Made by a program: the position numbers and the translations under genes | Notes under the pieces: generated by a model | Told to the model about the DNA's origin: nothing | Database searches by the model: none | What the model saw: the letters and a program-made list of their open reading frames with translations, nothing else | Part shown: one piece after another, positions 6,680 through 10,155 of the stretch | Layout: the number at the start of each line of letters is the position of its first letter | How positions within the stretch are numbered: the first letter of the stretch is position 1 | From: an uncultured bacterium | GTDB lineage: Bacteria > Bacteroidota > Bacteroidia > CAILMK01 | Assembly: GCA_903835275.1 (NCBI GenBank) | Contig: CAILMK010000119.1 | Location: 1 to 10,155, forward strand | Direction of reading: 5' to 3' | Length of the DNA stretch: 10,155 bases

Positions 6680-8407
6680 TTATTCCTTAATAAGCTTAAA
6701 AGTATTTGCTTGTCCATTTGAAATAACACTTACCAGATATATTCCCGCAGGGTATGGAAAATCAATATTCATTGAATCGCTCCCGTCCAAGTTTTTATTA
6801 AGAATCATTCTTCCAAATAAATCACGAATTTCAATTCTTGATTTCTCTAATGAACCATTCATTTCCAGTACAAAATTATCTTTAAAAGGATTTGGATAAA
6901 TATTTATTTCCGGCTTCTTATTTGTTTTTTCTATTCCAGTCATAATATATGAAGAACCAAGCTTTAGAATAAACATGTTCTGATTATTATTTGAATCTTT
7001 CTCAAGGATAAAGCTATCTATCCCCGGATCTACATCAAATGGCTTTTCATGAAATCCAATAGAAAGAATATTATCATTGGCATCACACCTGATGGAAATG
7101 CCGGGGTAGTAAGTGCTCATTTCAACATCAAGACTTTTAACCCAGTTAAATTTTCCATCCTTGTCAAGTTTCCAGACAAGAAAATTACCGTCAATGTTAT
7201 TCTTTCCGGATTGGACCAGATGTTTTGTTGATGCAGTATCAAAATAAATTTGATTGTCAAAACTGCCTGCCACATATACAAATCCTTTACTATCGGTGCT
7301 CAAAGAGCTTGCATAAGATGAATGATTTCCCGCATAAGAACATTCTGCCCATTTGAATTTCCCTGAGGAATCCATTTTTTGAACGAATAAATTGCCTCTG
7401 ATTCCGGAAAGAATATAACTGCTGGTATCCGGATCGAAATCTGCGGTACCCCAAAAAGTTCCGGCAGTTAATATGTCGCCATCTTTATCAATTGTAATGG
7501 AATTACCCTGGACCGATGTATTTGATCTTAACTGTTTAACCCAAATGAAATTTCCATTTTTATCGACCTTTTCTATATATGAATTCATTGATCCTCCATC
7601 AGCAGTTAGAATAAAAGAATCCTTTCCGCCATTGAAATCAAGAGTATCATAAAATAAACCGGTAAAATATGAATTCCCAATGGAATCAGCGCAAATTGAT
7701 ATTGCATTACATCCTTGGTTCTCTTTCCCCATCGTGCGAACCCATTTGAAATTTCCTCCGGAATCAAGTTTCTCAATAAACATATCTCCCAGGCCAATAT
7801 TGTGAAGTACATATTTTGCAACACCTGGATCAAAATCTGTATACCCTGAAAAATGTCCAGAGAAATAGATGTCTCCTTTTGCATCGGTACTTATTGATTC
7901 GCTATAAGGTATTTCAGAGCCCGCAATTTCTCTTGCCCAATTGAAATTTCCCTGTGAATCCAGTTTCAGAATGAAAATGCTGGTTTTACCGACTGTTTTT
8001 AAAGTATATTTTCCCGGTCCCGGATCAAAATCAGCAGAGTCATTGAAATAACCAAGGGTGAAAATATTTCCAAAACGATCAACTGTTACTGCTTTTCCAC
8101 AATCATTATTATTCCCTTTTATTTGCTTTACCCAAACGAATTTTCCCTGGGAATCAAGTTTGAGGATGTAAGCTTCTTGAGAGTAGCCTGAGATTAAATA
8201 ATAAACTTTAGCAGTATCGGGATCAAAATCAACCGTTCCTTTAAAGTACCCGGTAATATAGGAATTCCCATTATGATCTGAAAAAATTGAATACCCTTCA
8301 TTTTCACCCCCTCTTAAAGTTTTACCCCAATCAAATTTATTGTCCTGGGCAACGCATGAAATGCATGAAACAAAAATGATAATAAATACATGAAATATGG
8401 TTTTCAT
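6680..8407 (-). CDS. Secreted seven-repeat SBBP-like beta-propeller protein with T9SS sorting domain
   Basis: A 575-residue exported protein. Signal peptide 1-20, with likely cleavage before QD (21-22). Seven repeats follow, each with a KLDSxGxFxW-type motif; the signature Trp falls at 27, 92, 157, 222, 289, 353 and 422, a period of 64-69 residues. Each repeat also carries a version of DFDPG (for example 60-63, 126-130, 191-195, 323-326). This resembles SBBP beta-propeller repeats and predicts one seven-bladed domain. A T9SS type A tail spans about 501-575 (IYPNP 503-507, PAGIYLVS 553-560). Function is unknown: no catalytic motif was seen, and an adhesion or scaffold role would be a guess. 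It starts 39 bp after pntB on the same strand; AACCTTTG at 8433-8440 is only a weak promoter match, so it may be transcribed by read-through. It looks more AT-rich than its neighbours. Confidence 0.9.
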   Translation of the reverse strand: MKTIFHVFIIIFVSCISCVAQDNKFDWGKTLRGGENEGYSIFSDHNGNSYITGYFKGTVDFDPDTAKVYYLISGYSQEAYILKLDSQGKFVWVKQIKGNNNDCGKAVTVDRFGNIFTLGYFNDSADFDPGPGKYTLKTVGKTSIFILKLDSQGNFNWAREIAGSEIPYSESISTDAKGDIYFSGHFSGYTDFDPGVAKYVLHNIGLGDMFIEKLDSGGNFKWVRTMGKENQGCNAISICADSIGNSYFTGLFYDTLDFNGGKDSFILTADGGSMNSYIEKVDKNGNFIWVKQLRSNTSVQGNSITIDKDGDILTAGTFWGTADFDPDTSSYILSGIRGNLFVQKMDSSGKFKWAECSYAGNHSSYASSLSTDSKGFVYVAGSFDNQIYFDTASTKHLVQSGKNNIDGNFLVWKLDKDGKFNWVKSLDVEMSTYYPGISIRCDANDNILSIGFHEKPFDVDPGIDSFILEKDSNNNQNMFILKLGSSYIMTGIEKTNKKPEINIYPNPFKDNFVLEMNGSLEKSRIEIRDLFGRMILNKNLDGSDSMNIDFPYPAGIYLVSVISNGQANTFKLIKE

Positions 8408-8446
8408 TTGAATACATTTATTACTGTTAGAGCAAAGGTTGTTTCG

Positions 8447-9940
8447 CTACAAGCTCTTCACTTCCGTCAATAAATTCTGCAATGTAGTTTTAGCATCGCC
8501 GAAAAGCATACGCGTATTATCAGCGTAGAAAAGTTCGTTTTCAATTCCTGCATAACCCTTCGCCATACCACGCTTGAGGATAATGATATTCTTCGCCTGT
8601 TCCACTTCAAGGATAGGCATGCCGTAGATAGGAGAGGCAGGATCGTTCTTCGCAGCGGGATTCACCACATCATTCGCACCGATAACGAGTACCAGGTCCG
8701 TTGTGGCAAGTTCCTCATTCGCCTGTTCCATTTCAAGAAGTTTATCATATTGTACATCCGCTTCAGCGAGGAGAACATTCATGTGGCCGGGCATACGTCC
8801 TGCCACCGGGTGAATGGCGTATTTAACGCTTACGCCATTTGCTTCCAATGTTTTTTCAAATTCGTGACAGGTATGTTGCGCCTGTGCTACGGCAAGTCCA
8901 TAGCCCGGAACGATAATAACTTTCTGTGAATAAAAACTAAGTACAGCCGCATCATTCATAGAAATTTCCTTGATGCTACCGCCTACTTCACGCGCTTCGC
9001 TGCCCGCCTTGTTGCCACCGAAGGAACCGATGATAACATTAGTCAGTGAACGGTTCATTGCTTTACACATCAATATGGTGAGGATGGTACCCGCAGATCC
9101 CACGAAGATACCGCCTGTCAGCATTGCCTGGTTGTTGTATAGGAAACCACCGAATACCGCAGCCATCCCTGTGAAAGAATTCAGCAGTGATATTACCACC
9201 GGCATATCCGCGCCACCGATCGGCAGTACGAAAAGTACTCCATATAGAACAGCGACACCAATGAGGATTGAAATATAACCCATGTCAGCATAACCGAGGG
9301 AGATCAACCAGCCGATCAGTACCAGCATTCCGAGCAATAAACCGATGTTTATAATTTGTTGTCCCGGCAATGATTTGTCACCGATCTTTCCTTCCAGTTT
9401 TAAATATGCGATAATACTTCCCGTAAAGGAAACCGTACCGATTATTAATCCAAGTAAAATAGCCAGCACTTCCAGATGCATTGAGATGCTATCCATTGCG
9501 GGAGTTGGAGTAGTTGCGCCACCATTGAATAAGCTCATCAGTTTGCCGATAGCTTCCACACCAACACTCGTTCCGTCAAAGCTGGTATTGTTTATGGCAA
9601 GTCTGTTGTATTCCACGATGGAAATTATTGCCGCACACGCACCGCCCATTCCGTTGAAGAATGAAACCATTTGCGGCATCGCTGTCATTTTTACTTTCTT
9701 CGCCATCATGGTTCCGATAATGGTACCGATAGCCATACCACCGAAGATCCATACAAAATTTCCGAGGTGTTCCCCGTCTTTTTCATAGAGGAATATCGTT
9801 GCGAAAATTCCAAGCACCATACCGGCGGCAGCAATGAGGTTTCCCTTTTGCGCCGTCTTCGGATTACTCAGCATTTTCAGCCCGAGTATAAATGTGATGG
9901 ATGAAATTAAGTAGATGAAGTGTAAAATATGTACGCCCAT
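8447..9940 (-). CDS. pntB: NAD(P) transhydrogenase subunit beta
   Basis: Beta subunit of proton-translocating transhydrogenase, which uses the proton gradient to reduce NADP+ with NADH at the inner membrane. It is 497 residues against 462 in E. coli. The N-terminal two thirds (to about 305) are hydrophobic membrane helices. GGADMPVVISLLNSFTG (242-258) retains the conserved Asp and Asn of the proton-channel region. The C-terminal NADP(H)-binding domain III (about 330-497) has VPGYGLAVAQAQHT (344-357), HPVAGRMPGHMNVLLAEA (377-394), GANDVVNPAA (421-430) and KRGMAKGYAGIENELFY (456-472). Most of the extra length is a loop at about 115-152. It follows pntA on the same strand after 174 bp with no TAnnTTTG box between, so co-transcription is likely. 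There is no Shine-Dalgarno sequence; an A-rich AAAGAAACACAAATT precedes the ATG. Identification is essentially certain. Confidence 0.98.
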   Translation of the reverse strand: MGVHILHFIYLISSITFILGLKMLSNPKTAQKGNLIAAAGMVLGIFATIFLYEKDGEHLGNFVWIFGGMAIGTIIGTMMAKKVKMTAMPQMVSFFNGMGGACAAIISIVEYNRLAINNTSFDGTSVGVEAIGKLMSLFNGGATTPTPAMDSISMHLEVLAILLGLIIGTVSFTGSIIAYLKLEGKIGDKSLPGQQIINIGLLLGMLVLIGWLISLGYADMGYISILIGVAVLYGVLFVLPIGGADMPVVISLLNSFTGMAAVFGGFLYNNQAMLTGGIFVGSAGTILTILMCKAMNRSLTNVIIGSFGGNKAGSEAREVGGSIKEISMNDAAVLSFYSQKVIIVPGYGLAVAQAQHTCHEFEKTLEANGVSVKYAIHPVAGRMPGHMNVLLAEADVQYDKLLEMEQANEELATTDLVLVIGANDVVNPAAKNDPASPIYGMPILEVEQAKNIIILKRGMAKGYAGIENELFYADNTRMLFGDAKTTLQNLLTEVKSL

Positions 9941-10012
9941 AATTTGTGTTTCTTTGTATTCTGTGATCCTATCGGACCCGTTTATTTTTTTAGTGTTGTA
10001 CTTCTTTTGTCA

Positions 10013-10052
10013 TCCCCCTGGCCCCCTGTCAAAGGGGGAGTGCCCTGCGGGC
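10013..10052. repeat. GC-rich palindromic element in the pntA-pntB spacer
   Basis: CCCCCT (10022-10027) pairs with AGGGGG (10033-10038) around a GTCAA loop, next to GCCC-TGC-GGGC (10042-10052). The minus strand reads CTCCCCCTTTGACAGGGGG, then CCAGGGGGATGA, the same layout as CTCCCC...GGGGTCAGGGGGGTGAGG at 2453-2489, so it is an inverted relative of that element. It lies within the presumed pnt transcript and would fold in the RNA. Confidence 0.7.
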
Positions 10053-10093
10053 TTGAACTCATTAAATTCTGTTTACTGTATTCTGAATTCCAG

Positions 10094-10118
10094 TTAGAAT
10101 TTAGATATTAGAATTTAG
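10094..10118. repeat. 11-bp direct repeat overlapping the pntA stop
   Basis: TTAGAATTTAG occurs at 10094-10104 and again at 10108-10118, separated by ATA. The second copy includes the pntA stop codon. AT-rich motifs of this kind also sit next to the GC-rich hairpin in the two modules near 2355 and 5072. Confidence 0.7.
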
Positions 10119-10155
10119 GATTTCTTATTCTTGTTTTGGAACATTTTCAGCATGC
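10115..10155 (-). CDS. pntA: NAD(P) transhydrogenase subunit alpha, C-terminal end
   Basis: The minus strand from 10153 reads MLKMFQNKNKKS and a TAA stop (10115-10117), preceded by a partial codon ending in GC, compatible with Arg. E. coli PntA ends in QRMLKMFRKN, so this is very probably the final dozen residues of the alpha subunit, lying directly upstream of pntB as expected. Many Bacteroidota split the alpha subunit in two; this fragment could be the end of full-length PntA or of the small membrane subunit, which the window cannot resolve. The fragment is too short to stand alone, but motif, strand, frame, stop and position all agree. Confidence 0.75.
   Translation of the reverse strand, partial: MLKMFQNKNKKS

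Noticed and set aside
9345..9788. Plus-strand open frame of 147 codons
   Set aside because: It is antisense to the membrane domain of pntB, whose identity is certain; the hydrophobic translation is a by-product of the opposite strand.

Overview
The window looks like a chromosomal segment from a member of the Bacteroidota. The evidence is two C-terminal type IX secretion (T9SS) sorting domains with an IYPNP motif, promoters of the form TTTG-N19/20-TAnnTTTG, no Shine-Dalgarno sequences, and mRNAs that seem to start almost at the initiator codon. The genus cannot be told from the sequence. All functional calls rest on reading motifs by eye; no database search was run.

Layout, left to right. Positions 1-5014 hold two tandem minus-strand paralogues of a large exported protein: a P-domain-like beta domain, a CotH-type kinase domain and DUF5011-like Ig repeats, with a T9SS tail visible in the complete copy (2495-5014). 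The second copy (1-2300) runs off the left edge and lacks a stop only for that reason. Each copy is preceded by the same composite intergenic module: GGGACAA heptads, an AT-rich motif, a small hairpin and a GC-rich hairpin. The duplication unit therefore included gene plus upstream DNA, about 2.7 kb. Next comes a plus-strand PrsW-type intramembrane glutamic protease (5300-6643) with its own clear promoter. It converges on a minus-strand secreted seven-repeat beta-propeller protein with a T9SS tail (6680-8407). The right end is the minus-strand proton-translocating transhydrogenase operon: the last 12 codons of pntA at the right edge (10115-10153), a 174-bp spacer carrying a relative of the GC-rich hairpin, then pntB (8447-9940). 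The propeller gene follows pntB by 39 bp in the same direction.

How the genes relate. Three of the proteins (two CotH-like, one propeller) are predicted to be exported; the two with visible C-termini are typical T9SS cargo. PrsW is an inner-membrane protease and PntAB an inner-membrane redox enzyme. Nothing in the sequence ties these into one pathway. The most unusual content is the tandem exported CotH-kinase pair, whose paralogues have diverged in the presumed nucleotide-binding motif and in Ig-domain number, and the mosaic intergenic modules that carry or abut their promoters. No gene-free stretch exceeds 300 bases. No RNA genes, insertion sequences, CRISPR arrays or origins were seen.
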